Shown here in pieces: positions 11,779 through 22,574 of a stretch of DNA of 64,000 nucleotides. Origin of the DNA: Ovis canadensis (Eukaryota > Chordata > Mammalia > Artiodactyla > Bovidae). Location of the stretch: NCBI RefSeq assembly GCF_042477335.2, contig NC_091246.1:18473001-18537000 (forward strand). The letters are read 5' to 3'. Position numbers and translations under genes: made by a program. Position 1 is the stretch's first letter; each line of letters starts with the position of its first letter. The notes beneath the pieces were generated by a model. The model had not been told where the DNA came from. It did not search any database and was given only the letters and a program-made list of their open reading frames with translations.

Positions 11779-13436
11779 TAGAGGAAAACAATAGAATGAG
11801 AAAAGCTAGAGATCTTTTTGAAAAAATTAAAGATACCAAGGGAACATTTCAAGGAAAGATGGGCACAATAAAGGACAGAAATGGCAAGGACCTAACAGAA
11901 GCAAAAGAGATTAAGGAGATGTGGCAAGAATACACAGAAGTGTACAAAAAACATCTTAATGACCTGGATAACCACAATGGTGTGGTCATTCACGTGGAGC
12001 CAGACATCCTGGAGTGTGAAGTCAAGTGGACCTTAGGAAGCATTGTGATGATCAAAGCTAGTGGAAGTGATGGAATTACCACTGAGCTATTTCAAATCCT
12101 AAAAGATAATGCTGTTAAAGAGCTGCGCTTATTATGCCAACAAATTTGGAAAACTCAGCAATGGCCACAGGATTGGAAAAGGTCAGTTTTCATTGCAATC
12201 CCAAAGGGCAATGCCAAAGAATGTTCAAACTACTGTACAATTGCACTCATTTCACATGCTGTCAAGGCTGAAAATCATTCAAGCTAGGTTTCAACAGTAC
12301 ATTAACTGATAACTTCCAGATGTATAAGTTGACTTTAGAAAAGGTAGAGGAACCAGAGATCAAATTGCCAACATCCTTTGGATCATAGACAAAGCAAGAG
12401 AATTAAGAAAATTTCTATTTCTGCTTCACTGACAATGATAAAGCCTTTGATTATGTGGATCACAATAACCTGTGGAAAATTTTTTAAGAGATGGGAATAC
12501 CAGACCACCTTACCTGCCTCCCGAGAAACCTGTATGCAGGTCAAGAAGCAACATTTAGAATGGGACATGGAATAATAGACTGGTTCAAAATTGGGAAAGG
12601 AATATATCAGGGCTGTATATTTTTACTCTGCTTATTTAACTTATATGCAGAGTACATTGTGAGAAATGCAGGGCTGGATGAATCACAAGCTGGAGTCAAG
12701 ATTATCAGGATAAATGTCAACAACCTCACATATGTAGAAGATGCCATTCTAATGGCAGAAAGTGAAAAGAAACTAATGAGCCTCTTGATGAAGGTGAAGG
12801 AGGAGAGTGAAAAAGCTGGCTTAAAACTCAATATTCAAATAGCCAAGATCATGACATCTGGTCCTATCACTTCATGGCAAATAGATTGGAAAAAAGTGGA
12901 AACAATGATAGATTTTATTTTCTTGGGCTCTAAAATCACTGCAAACAGTGACTGTAGCCACAAAATTAAAAGATGGTTGCTCCTCAGAAGAAAAATTATG
13001 ACAAACCTAGACAGCATATTAAAAAGTAGAGACATCACTTTGCTGACAAAGGTCTGTGTAGTCAAAGCTATGTTTTTTTCCAGTTGCCATGTATGGATGT
13101 AAGAGCTGGAACATAAAGAAGGCTGAATGCCACAAAATTGATGCTTTCATAATGTGGTGCTGGAAAAGACTCTTGAGAGTCCCTTGGGCTGTGAAGAGAT
13201 CTAACTAGTCAATCCTGAAAGATATCAACCTTGTGTTCACTGGGAGGGCTGATGCTGAAGCTGAAGCAAAGGGCCATCTTATGTGAAGAACTGATGCTAG
13301 GAAAGATTGAGGGTAAGAGGAGAAGGGAGTGACAGGAAGAGATGATTGGATGGCATCACTGACTCAATGGGCATAAGTTTGAGTAAACTCCAGGAGATAG
13401 TGAAGGACAGGGAAGCCTGGAATACTACAGTCCATG
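11779..13436 (+). mobile_element. BovB LINE, 5'-truncated, reverse-transcriptase part
   Basis: It starts in the linker before the reverse transcriptase (residues EENNRMRKARDLF) and runs nearly to the BovB 3' end. Open stretches at about 11779-12287 and 12491-13102 contain RT-domain sequence, but the catalytic YADD is YVED here and frames are broken, so it is dead. It follows the MLT1-like LTR directly. At about 13436 it runs into a second BovB segment instead of its own terminus. Confidence 0.88.
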
Positions 13437-14040
13437 GCATCTGGTCCCATTACTTCATAGGAAATAGATGGGGAAAGAATGGAAGCAGTGGCAAACTTTG
13501 TTTTCTTCTTAAAATTAAAAGAAGCTTACTCCTTGGAAGAAAAGCTATGACAAACTTAGCATATTAAGAAGCAGAAACATTACTTTGCCAACAAAGTCCA
13601 TGTAGTCAAAGCTATTGTTTTTCCAGTAGTCATGTATGGATGTGAGAGTTGGACTATAAAGAAGGCTGAGTGCCAAAGAATTGATGCTTTTGAATTGTGA
13701 TGTTGAAGAAGACTCTGAGAGTCCCTTGGACTGCAAAGAGATCAAACCAGTCAATCCTAAAGGAAATCAGTCCTGAATATTCATTGGAAGGACTGACGCT
13801 GAGCCTGAAACTCCAATACTTTGGCCACCTGATGTGAAGATCTGACTGATTAGAGAAGACCCTGATGCTGGGAAAGATTGAAGATAAGAGGACAACAGAG
13901 GACAAGATGGTTGGATGGCATCATTGACTCAAAGGACATGAGTTTGAGCAAGCTCTAGGAGATGGTGAAGGACAGGGAAGCCTGGTGTGCTGCAGTCCAC
14001 AGTTTCGCAGAGTCAGACATGACTGAGTGACTGAACAACA
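13437..14040 (+). mobile_element. Second BovB 3' segment joined in direct orientation
   Basis: At ATGGCATCTGGTCCCATTAC the sequence jumps back about 600 bp in BovB coordinates, and then proceeds to the BovB 3' end (GACTGAGTGACTGAAC). The junction shares CATGGC with the end of the first segment. It also lacks a short block after GTTTTCTTCT. This looks like a template switch, a tandem insertion or an unequal exchange. Confidence 0.8.
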
Positions 14041-14369
14041 AACAATCAGAGTATATATAAGTAACAGCTATCACAGTGATGAAATTGAGGCAGTTATTAA
14101 TTCCAGCTAGTCATGTTCATTCATCTGCCTTCATTCAAAGATTAGGCTTTTACTGTCTTTGTAAGACCAGGGTGTATGTGATCTGTGGGTGAGGAGATAA
14201 AAATTATCCAATCTTCAAAAACCCTTTTTCTATATGGACTCTTCCAAATCAAAGTTTGTATTGCTTCTAAAGATTTCAATTATCTGTCCTTGGGTCTATT
14301 ATCTCCAAGTGGGTACATTTCTGCAACCAACTTCACCAAAATCTGTAAGCATATGATTATGCCTTAAGA
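14041..14369. other. Intergenic, nothing recognised
   Basis: No gene or repeat recognised between the BovB tail and the next SINE. Confidence 0.4.
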
Positions 14370-14530
14370 GCTGTGGGTTCGATCCCTGGGTTGGGAAGAT
14401 CCTCTGGAGAAGAAAATGGCAACCCATTTCAGTTTATTGCCTGGAGAATCCCATGGACAAAGGAGCCTAGTGGGCTACAGTTCAGGAGGTTGCAGAGAGT
14501 CAGACATGACTTAAGCGACTAAAACTTTCA
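14370..14530 (+). mobile_element. Bov-tA SINE, 5'-truncated
   Basis: Begins at the B-box region (GGTTCGATCCCTGGGTTGGG), continues through the BovB-like body to GACTTAAGCGACT and ends in a T/A-rich tail. The tRNA head before the B box is missing. Confidence 0.88.
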
Positions 14531-14744
14531 TTTTTTTTTCCTTTAGTTCGTGAAGATGTCTTAAGGCTTCTGAAAGTATTATCACTATTAATATTGTGGT
14601 TTGGTCTGCCCAATTTGGATAAACTTTAGTAGTACACATTGTAGATAATCGTGGTTTTCTCATTCTTTTATTGCTTATGACTAGTACTTGATTATTTGGT
14701 TATTTTAATACATTTAATATTAGGATGGGATAGCACTACTTTTT

Positions 14745-14935
14745 CTTACAGGATACGGGATGCTTGGGGCTGGTGCATGGGGATGATTCAGAGAGATGAT
14801 ATGGGGTGGGAGGTGGGAGGGGGGTTCAGGATTGGGAACTCATGTACACCCGTGGTGGATTCATGTCAATGTATGGCAAAACCAATACAGTATTGTAAAG
14901 TAAAATATAGTAAAAATAAAAATTAAAAAAAAAAT
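14745..14935 (+). mobile_element. Ruminant L1 3' end fragment
   Basis: Contains the characteristic ruminant L1 3' terminus: GCTTGGGGCTGGTGCATGGG, a G-rich tract, CATGTACACCCGTGGTGG, ATGGCAAAACCAATACAGTA and an A-rich tail. Only the last ~190 bases are present. Confidence 0.82.
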
Positions 14936-15640
14936 ACAATGGAATGGAGGGATTGGAAGTCAATGTTAATGGTTTATCCTGTGTAAGAAATAATCAATTC
15001 CTTTTAAAGTCAACACATAGACTGCCTCTGTATTAAACAGATATTGGAACAGATTATGATAAATAGAAAGGTTTGTGAACAAAGTGAGAAGCAGTGTTTA
15101 GACATATTAGTAAAGAAGACAGATTTGTAAAATCCAGGAGAGAAATCAGGACTAAAGCTATATATCTAAACATCCTTTGCACAGAGATGGATATTGAGCC
15201 CTAAGTATAGATGATATGAGTTTTAGGACAAATATATATAAGATGATTGGTTATGTTTTTCTATAATTGATCAGAGTTATAGTGTAGGGAAAGAACAGTA
15301 TACTTGGGATCTGGAGTAAAGAATTCAAATTTGGTTTTCATATAAATGCTGAGTGGTATTTGGTTATGTTTAAACATTCTAGTCTAATTTTCTCTTCTAT
15401 GAAATAGGCATAGTTTATTTAATATACTTATAATAATGGTTATTTTAAAGTTCTTTTTTGCACATCCAAAAGACCACCTGTCTGTCATCTAATATGTTAG
15501 ATTTATCACTTTGATACAATCAGGGATTATTTGATACAGTATATTTTTAATCTTTATTTTGGCTAGATTCTAACTTCAGTCAGTCTAAATTTACTTGTGA
15601 TTTCAATTGTATTGAGCAACACCTATTACTATATTGTAAG
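14936..15640. other. Intergenic; MIR-like remnant at about 15285-15445
   Basis: A plus-strand MIR-like order of blocks (GTATACTTGGGATCTGGAG, ATGAAATAGGCATAG) is seen. The rest is unrecognised. Confidence 0.4.
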
Positions 15641-15647
15641 TCTAGAC

Positions 15648-16220
15648 CTATTTACTCTGGCTACTTAGGGACATAAGCATAAAATACCCCAAGATGTCTC
15701 TTCCTCTCTTTTGCTGTCTTCCTGTCTCTTCTCTTTGTCCCACATTATCTACCTTCCATTGCCACTCACACTGGAATATACACAAAATATTTCTTTTGCA
15801 GGGGACAGATAGGTGGGGAGGAGTTACATTTCTGTTTCTAACCAAGAAAGAGTAAGGGGACCATATTTGCCCTTCTACCTGAAGCACTAAAAATAATGCC
15901 CCCCTCAACACTAAAACATGAAATACCATTTTTTTCAGATGTTGAACATCAAGCAAGATAGGGCAGTGATCCCTGGGAGATGAGAAATTAATGAAGTAAG
16001 CCCTATAATTTTCCCAGCTTACCTTCTTGAGTGAGTTTCCAGGTAATAAAATAAGGAAAGGGAACCCATCTGAAAAGGGTTTAGGGGATGGAGTTGAGAG
16101 GCCAGGGAGAACAAGGCAGCTAGTTTTCAAGTCAAAATCCAGAGAGGAGGAAGCAGCAGAAGAAAAGAACTCTGGAGATCTAAAGCGACAGCCCTGTACT
16201 TTCAAATGAGTACTTATCAC
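15648..16220 (-). other. Unclassified block with a 190-codon open frame
   Basis: A GC-richer stretch with an uninterrupted minus-strand frame of 190 codons. The translation shows no signal peptide, no transmembrane segment pattern and no domain I recognise. It is serine-, leucine- and arginine-rich with a basic C-terminal part. The base composition differs from the AT-rich surroundings, which suggests an old inserted repeat or retro-copy rather than a gene. No promoter or splice context was identified. Confidence 0.25.
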
Positions 16221-16377
16221 TGCAGGTATATGAAGAAACTAACTGGAGCCTGGGGAAGGATCATCCAAGAAGACTGGAGGGAATGATTTTAAGAGGTCAC
16301 ATAAGGTTGAAAATAAAACCAACACATTATACACCTAAAAGAAGCCACTTTGTACAACCTAAATAGTTGTACTTTTT

Positions 16378-16485
16378 AGTTGTTCAGTTCAGTTGTTCAG
16401 TCGTGTCCGACTCTTTGTGACCCCATGGACTGCAGCATGTCAGGCCTCCCTGTCCATCACCAACTCCCGGAGTTTACCTAAATAC
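16378..16485 (-). mobile_element. BovB 3' terminal fragment
   Basis: About 105 bases matching the minus strand of the BovB 3' end (GTTCAGTCGTGTCCGACTCT to CATCACCAACTCCCGGAGTT). No TSD found. Confidence 0.8.
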
Positions 16486-16800
16486 TTACTAGAGCTGAAA
16501 AAAAGAAGTAGATGTTTAAAAAACACAAACATAGCACTGATATAATTACTGGATACAACATTTAAAAGTTATTCTGATTATATCTCATATAGTTAAAAAG
16601 GTAGAGAAAAACTCGAGCATGTCATTTGAGATACAAAAGATGATATTTAAAGATATAGCACATGTCTTTAAAAGATAATTAATTAGATCTAGGAATGATG
16701 GCTATATCTAATACAAATATATCTACCATACTTTGGGTGGGATCAAAATAATTGGACACTGCTGAAAGAAAGAAAACTTGAAATCAGGGCAATAGTAACT

Positions 16801-17808
16801 TTATTTTTTGAAGTTCATTTATTTGTTTTTAATTTATTTAATTGGGGGCTAATTACTTTACAGTATTGTAGTGGTTTTTGCCATACATTGATTGACATGA
16901 ATCAGCCATGGGTGTACATATGTTCCCCATCCTAAACCCCTCTCCTGCCTCCCTCCCTATCCCATCCCTCAGGGTCATCCCAATGCACCAGCCCTGAGCA
17001 CCCTGTCTCGTGCATTGAACCTGGACTGGCAATCTATTTTACATATGGTAATATAAATGTTTCAGTGCTATTCTCTCAAATCATCCCACCCTCGCCTTTT
17101 CCCACAGAGTCCAGAAGTCTGTTCTTTACATCTGTGTCTCTTTTCCTGTCTTGCATATAGGGTCATCGTTACCATCTTTCTAAATTCCATTATATGCGTT
17201 AATATACTCTATTGGTGTTTTTCTTTCTGACTTACTTCACCCTGTATAATAGGCTCCAGTTTTATCCGCCTCATTCAAATGCATCCACTGATGCAAATGC
17301 ATTCTTTTTAATAGCTGAGTAATATTCCTTTGTGTATATGTACCACAGTTTTCTTATCCATTCATCTGCTGATGGACATCTAGGTTGCTTCCGTGTCCTG
17401 GCTATTGTAAACAGTGCTGTGATGAACACTGGGGTACATGTGTCTCTTTCAGTTCTAGTTTCCTCAGTGTGTATGCTGAGCAGTGGGATTGCTGGGTCAT
17501 ATGGCAGTTCTATTTCCAGTTTTTTAAGGAATCTCCACACTATTCTCCATAGTGGCTGTCCTAGTTTGCATTCCCACCAACAGTGTAAGAGGGTTCCCTT
17601 TTCGCTGTATGCTCTCCAGCATTTATTGTTTGTAGACTTTTTGATAGCAGCCATTCTGACTGGCGTGAAATGGTACCTCATTGTGGTTTTGATTTGTATT
17701 TTTCTGATAATGAGTGATGTTGAGCATATTTTCATAAATTCAGGATAATTATTTTATAATATTGTGATGGTTTTTGCCATACATCAACATGAATTGGCCA
17801 CAGGTATA
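16801..17808 (-). mobile_element. Ruminant L1, 5'-truncated, with a duplicated 3'-UTR piece
   Basis: The minus strand carries the L1 3' UTR (left) and the C-terminus of ORF2 (open frame 17271-17735, 154 codons, including ending residues such as [19 protein letters not shown]). A perfect 11-base TSD, CAATAGTAACT, flanks the element at 16790-16800 and 17809-17819. At its 5' (right) end, about 17740-17808, a second ~65-bp copy of its own 3' UTR lies in the same orientation, inside the TSD. ORF2 is only a fragment and inactive. Confidence 0.9.
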
Positions 17809-17819
17809 CAATAGTAACT

Positions 17820-18833
17820 CTTTAAAATAAAACAAATGAGACAAAGAGAAAATGACTGAAAAAGTGAACAGATTGGGTGAGAAGGCTTTAAGTAGCCTGA
17901 TATACATGTAATTGGAGTACAAAAAAGCAAATGCATTGGCAAAAATGTATCTAAAGAAATAGTGTATGGAAATTTTCTAAATTTGATGAAAAATAAATAT
18001 ACAATCACAAGAATATCAGTAATCAGAAGAATGAGAAACAGGAAGAAAACCACACCAAGGTTAAGATTTTTGCCAGCACCATTCTTGGCATTAGCCTTGG
18101 TTCCCCTTTAGTGGAAAAGTATTACACTTAGAAATCAAAATCTGGCAATAGATGTACAATTACTATTAATGTATCACTGATCCCAAGCCCTCTCAGTGGG
18201 CATATTTGGGGAATAAATGTGCTTTTCTTATGTACATGTGTACATGTAAATATATGTACATTTACAAACATTTACATCCACTGTTGATTTCTAAATATGT
18301 ACCTATATCAATCTATCTCTCTATCTTTCTATATGTATATTACTTTCTATATGTATATACTGAAGGCAGTGAGCTCACATTGTCTCTAATTCTAATCCAA
18401 TACCACAGAGCTTATTCTAGTTTTTCCTCTTTTTGTATATTTTATGCCTCCACTAGTAGAAACCTGGCTCTCACTATACCTTGTATGTTTACTTGTTATT
18501 TCATCCCCTGTATGTAATTTTGCTCCCATTTCTTTTGATTCACATTACCTTCTATCACTTCACTGTCCCTATACTAGTATCTTTTCATTTTTTCTTACAA
18601 AGTGGTAATATTTTATTTGATCACAAGTAGAATTTAATTTCAATATGTCCTTATAGTCAATAAATTTTAATATATGAAACTATAAAAAGCAAAATGTATA
18701 TGGTGATGTTTCTAAAAATGCATTTTGGAAAGAAGTTGTAGCTCACAAGAAATTAATTGTGGAACCACTTTTGTTAATTACTCCCACCTCTCAGAATAAT
18801 GATGTACATGCAAATCTTCTAATATATGAAACT
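17820..18833. other. Intergenic AT-rich sequence, nothing recognised
   Basis: No gene or repeat recognised. A 103-codon plus-strand frame at 18206-18517 is low-complexity (Tyr/Ile-rich from TAT-rich DNA) and is not credible as a protein. Confidence 0.45.
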
Positions 18834-19034
18834 GTAAGTCACTCAGTCATGTCCCAATCTGTACACCCATGGACTGTGGCCCACCAGGCTCCTCTGTCTG
18901 GAATTTTTCAGGCCAGAATACTGAATTCGGTAGCCATTCCATTCTCTAGGGAATCTTCTCAACCCAGGGATCAAACCTAGGCTTCTTGCATTGCAGGCAG
19001 ATTCTTTACCGTCTGAGTCACCAGGGAAGCCCCA
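18834..19034 (-). mobile_element. Bov-tA SINE
   Basis: Minus-strand element from the BovB-like tail (CACTCAGTCATGTCCCAATC) to the tRNA-derived head (rc of GAGTCACCAGGGAAGCCCC). A (TG)n run follows the head directly. Confidence 0.88.
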
Positions 19035-19036
19035 AA

Positions 19037-19062
19037 TGTGTGTGTGTGTGTGTGTGTGTGTG
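19037..19062. repeat. (TG)13 microsatellite
   Basis: Thirteen uninterrupted TG units between the Bov-tA head and an L1 scrap. Likely polymorphic. Confidence 0.95.
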
Positions 19063-19140
19063 TATACCACATCTTCTTTATCCCTTCATCTGCTGATGGA
19101 CATATAAGTTGCCTTCATATCTTGGCTATTGTAAATAGTA
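19063..19140 (-). mobile_element. L1 ORF2 scrap
   Basis: TTCATCTGCTGATGGACAT and CTTGGCTATTGTAAATAGTA match the minus strand of the L1 ORF2 C-terminus, as at 17355-17415. Confidence 0.7.
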
Positions 19141-19771
19141 TTTTACTTTAGGTAAGTTTTGGAAGGATTTTCAGAAGATATAACAAAGTGTCTTTAATTA
19201 GGTGACTATGATGTCACCTTAGGAGATCTATCATAATGGGGGTAAAGTGACATACAGTGTTGTCCTTAGGGATGAAAGAACCTGATATATTTGGTTAACT
19301 ATATAGTGAATGCAGCATAGTGCATGCAGAGCAGATGGGAGAAAAATAGTGAGGGAAAGAAAAAGGAAAATATGTACCAGAAGGACTTGGTTGGTACCAG
19401 ATAAAGTCTCTGGGTAAAACAGAAACCAAAAATAAACAAAAAACATGAAATCAAATAGTTTCCTCAAAAAGGGGAGTGAAAATATATGTTTTTTAGGTTA
19501 TGTAGACCTGTGTGCTCTGGATTTTTTGTTGAAAAGCTTTATTTCAATTTTGTTTCTAAAAGTTTACTCCCACTTCTAACACTAGTTGTCCCTACATTTT
19601 TATGTTATTTTCATAAATGATAAAGGTAGATTATTACTGTGAAATTTCTTTTTAACAGTTAAATTCTATAATTTTACATATATCCTTAATTTCCATTCTT
19701 TCATTTATATTGAAAAACTTATCTCCACTATATAAGCTTATTTTGTGCAAAAGCTCAAAGATGTAATTTCC
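19141..19771. other. Downstream flank of the minus-strand OR gene
   Basis: Repeat-poor AT-rich sequence. On the minus strand a canonical AATAAA lies about 230 bp after the OR stop codon (see 19538-19543), so this region probably contains its 3' UTR. Confidence 0.5.
19538..19543 (-). promoter_or_regulatory. Candidate polyadenylation signal of the OR13D1-like gene
   Basis: TTTATT on the plus strand, AATAAA in the direction of the gene, about 230 bp after its stop codon. Chosen as the first perfect hexamer I saw; use is inferred. Confidence 0.35.
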
Positions 19772-20707
19772 TCATCCTTTCTTCCAGAACTGTCTAGCTG
19801 TCAATTTTTTCATAGCATCATGCACCTCTGTATTTCTCAGGCTATAGATGATAGGATTGAGCATCGGTGTGACTACTCCATAGCAGAGAGCAATCAGTTT
19901 GTCAGAAGCAGTATCTTTGGACTTTGGCTTTATATACATAAAGAGGATTGACCCATAAAACATAGTCACCACTGTAATGTGGGCTGAGCAGGTGGAAAAA
20001 GCCTTTTTTCTTCCTCCAGCTGAATTGATTCTTAGTACAGTAGAAAGGATGAAAATGTAGGAGATGGAAATCAACAGTAATGGAACAAACAAAAATATGA
20101 CATTGCCTAACATTAGAGTAATCTCATTCAAGGAAATATCTGTGCAAGCTAGCTTGAGAAAGGCCAATATTTCACAAACAAAATGATTGATGACTTTTTT
20201 CCCACAGAAGGGCAACCGTACTGCAAGAATTGTTTGTGTCAATGAGTTGAGAAAGCCCAATCCCCATGAGAGAGCTGCCATCTGAATACAAAGTGCCTTG
20301 CTCATGATGATAGGATATCTCAAAGGGATGCAGATGGCTACGTAATGGTCATATGCCATCACTGCTAGAAGTACATACTCTGTAGATGCCATGGTGAAGG
20401 AGACAGACATCTGAACAACACATCTAGTGAGGGAGATGTTTTTTTTCTCTGATAGAAAGTGTATCATTGTTGAGGGGATAAAGGAGGATGTGTACAAAAT
20501 GTCAAGAAAGGAAAGGTTACTGAGAAAGAAGTACATAGGGGTGTGAAGGCGGGAATCCAGGAGAGTGAGGATGATCAAAGTGCTGTTCCCCAGGAGGATC
20601 ACCATGTACATCACCAAGAACATCATGAATAGGAATTTTTCGGCTCTTGGATACTTAGAAAGTCCCTGTAAAGTGAACTCAATGTCTGTCCAGTTGGTTC
20701 TTTCCAT
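19772..20707 (-). CDS. Olfactory receptor family 13, OR13D1-like
   Basis: Intact 311-residue odorant receptor, a seven-helix G-protein-coupled receptor of olfactory neurons acting through Golf and adenylate cyclase. Visible hallmarks: N-glycosylation site N5-W-T; GN at 40-41 (TM1); [16 protein letters not shown] at 54-69 (loop 1/TM2); C96 and C178 for the conserved disulphide; [10 protein letters not shown] at 117-126 (end of TM3); SY at 216-217 (TM5); KAFSTCSAH at 235-243 (TM6); PMLNPIIY at 281-288 (TM7). Length is normal for the family and there are no internal stops. The start has A at -3 and G at +4, and the usual MERTN-type N-terminus. The third-helix motif is DHY rather than DRY, which I believe also occurs in some OR13 relatives. 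Family assignment is firm; the closeness to OR13D1 is from memory and less certain. The gene points away from the OR13C3-like gene at 52.7 kb. Confidence 0.93.
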   Translation of the reverse strand: MERTNWTDIEFTLQGLSKYPRAEKFLFMMFLVMYMVILLGNSTLIILTLLDSRLHTPMYFFLSNLSFLDILYTSSFIPSTMIHFLSEKKNISLTRCVVQMSVSFTMASTEYVLLAVMAYDHYVAICIPLRYPIIMSKALCIQMAALSWGLGFLNSLTQTILAVRLPFCGKKVINHFVCEILAFLKLACTDISLNEITLMLGNVIFLFVPLLLISISYIFILSTVLRINSAGGRKKAFSTCSAHITVVTMFYGSILFMYIKPKSKDTASDKLIALCYGVVTPMLNPIIYSLRNTEVHDAMKKLTARQFWKKG

Positions 20708-20718
20708 TTTATTTTGTG

Positions 20719-20745
20719 CCTGGAGTAATTCAGAAGAGACGTGGG
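20719..20745 (-). promoter_or_regulatory. Candidate 3' splice site before the OR13D1-like coding exon
   Basis: On the minus strand CACGTCTCTTCTGAATTACT followed by CCAG lies 12 bases before the ATG: a pyrimidine-rich tract and AG. OR genes usually have non-coding 5' exons spliced just ahead of the single coding exon, so this is the likely acceptor. Not verified. Confidence 0.4.
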
Positions 20746-21318
20746 TTTAAGGAATCTATACAGTATTATCATATGAAGTAAGAGATCATTGCAGGAAGGC
20801 CAATAAGCTCGTCAGTACTAGCTACAGTGTGTTTATAGTTGTGAGTTTAGTTTTTCAAATTCCTCTTCTAGCTCATAAGTCAGGGGATAAAAGAGACACA
20901 ATAATTACATTGGTAATTTATTAAAAATACAAACTCCTGATTCCTATTTCCTGAGATTATGATGTACAAGTTCTGAGTCAGGGAAGAACTATTTGCATCT
21001 TAATAAACATTTATTATTTCAAAGTCAGTTGACTCACATACATACTCTGAATATTATTATTTTGGAGATAGAAAATTTTAATTTCTTAAAAATGGTGATT
21101 TATTTGATTTTATACCTGTCAGTCATTAAGAGTAACTTAGTTTAGTATTTTACAGTTTATTAATATGCTCACGCATATTACTTATTTTATCACTGTAATT
21201 CCCTGAGGGAAATAAAGTTCATAGAAAGTATTTTCAGACAGAGTAAGTGAACAAACTACTATTTAAATCTTTACTTTCTGACTTTACATTCCTCTTTTTT
21301 TAACTGCATGGTTGTTGA
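20746..21318. other. Upstream flank of the OR13D1-like gene
   Basis: Repeat-poor AT-rich DNA. About 20915-20985 weakly resembles a MER5-type DNA transposon (AAAATACAAACTCCTGATTC, then TTGCATCTTAATAAAC). No promoter motif can be identified with confidence. Confidence 0.35.
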
Positions 21319-21555
21319 AAGTGAAAGTGAAAAGTGTAGTCGCTTAGTCGTGTCTGACTCTTAGTCGTGTCTGACTCTTTGCGACCCCATGGACTGTAGC
21401 CTATGAGGCTCCTCCCTCCATGGGATTCTCCAGGCAAGAGTACTGGAGTGGGTTGCCATTTCTTTCTCCAGGGGATCTTCCCAACCCAGGGATTGAACCG
21501 AGGTCTCCTGCATTCCAGGCAGACACTTTAACCTCTGAGCCACCAGGGCCCTCCC
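21319..21555 (-). mobile_element. Bov-tA SINE with a 17-bp internal tandem duplication
   Basis: Minus-strand SINE from GAAAGTGAAAGTGAAAAGTG through TTGCGACCCCATGGACTGTA to the head (rc of CTGAGCCACCAGGGCCCTCC). The unit AGTCGTGTCTGACTCTT occurs twice in a row at about 21346-21379, a duplication private to this copy within the window. Confidence 0.9.
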
Positions 21556-22334
21556 TAAATTATGCAAGTTGACTAAGGAGTGAGAGTAAGGTATCTTTTG
21601 AAATAGAGCTCTCCAGATGATTCTATTGTGCAACCGAGGAAGAAAATCAGCCAGCTAGTGGAATGTAAAACCAACCATCTATTATATATATTTAATATAT
21701 GGATAAGTCACATGGGAAATCTTTGTAAAATATTCTCCATCAGTGGACCTGAAGTGAGATCTAAGATCTGAATTTATTAACATGTTTCCAGGTGCTGTTA
21801 ATGCTGATTGTATAGAAGCACATGAATAGCAAGGCCTTTTAGACCACCTCTCTCTGATATCATTGGAATATGCCACTGGTGTTTCAATTCTATGTAGGAT
21901 TATAATTGAATAGCAAAGAATGCAAAACTAAACATTTTGGTGGGACTTTGAAGTGAGATGTCTATGTAAATATATTGCAATTAGTTTTGGGTTCTTTAGA
22001 TTTTAAAGAGATACAAACAACAAAATTACACTCAGGGGAGTTTGCCTTTTACTTCTGTCCATATGAAAGTTATTCCTCTTCTATTTGTTAAATTTTCAGT
22101 TAGGCTCAATATTTTCCAAAACAAGAATTAGAGATTGGCTCAAGATCTGAGTTGTGCACCATAGAGTATGGATATAATAACTTTAATTTGAAAAATTTTA
22201 ACTAGTAAATATTAGTAGATGACCTTTTCTTTAAAATAAATAAGTGAAAGACTATTATTTTCAAAACACCTCTCCAACCTCAGGACAATGTACCTAGCTT
22301 AAAAAATATCATTAGAGGAAAAATATGATCAAAA
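21556..22334. other. Intergenic AT-rich sequence; possible MER5-like remnant
   Basis: A weak DNA-transposon-like stretch lies near 21745-21835 (GATCTGAATTTATTAACATG, CAGGTGCTGTTAATGCTGAT). Otherwise nothing recognised. Confidence 0.35.
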
Positions 22335-22481
22335 GCAGAGGATGAGATTGTTAGATAGCATCATCAACTCAATGGACATGAACTTGAGCATACTCCAGGA
22401 GATAGTGCTGGTTATGGAAGCCTGGTGTGCTACAATCCGTGGGATCTCAGAGTCAGAGACAACTTAGCAATGAACAACAAT
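22335..22481 (+). mobile_element. BovB 3' terminal fragment
   Basis: GAGGATGAGATTGTTAGATA to TCAGAGACAACTTAGCAATG matches the last ~150 bases of BovB in sense orientation. It lies only 93 bp upstream of the near-full-length copy but outside that copy's TSD, so it is an independent insertion. Confidence 0.8.
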
Positions 22482-22574
22482 ATGCTGCTTTCTATGAAAA
22501 GACCAGTTTAGGATGTTGAGACAATTCAATTAGCATAATAGAATGTTTACGTATCTGTTGACTATGGAAAGTAG

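Noticed and set aside
11694-12287. BovB frames of 190-246 codons (11694-12287, 12491-13102, 24043-24606, 25070-25810, 35352-35960, 57616-58296) as host genes
   Set aside because: All carry BovB linker or RT motifs and lie inside truncated or broken BovB copies, so they are annotated as mobile elements.
17332-17748. 138-codon plus-strand frame
   Set aside because: Antisense of the L1 ORF2 C-terminus present on the minus strand at 17271-17735. The same shadow appears at 9734-10060.
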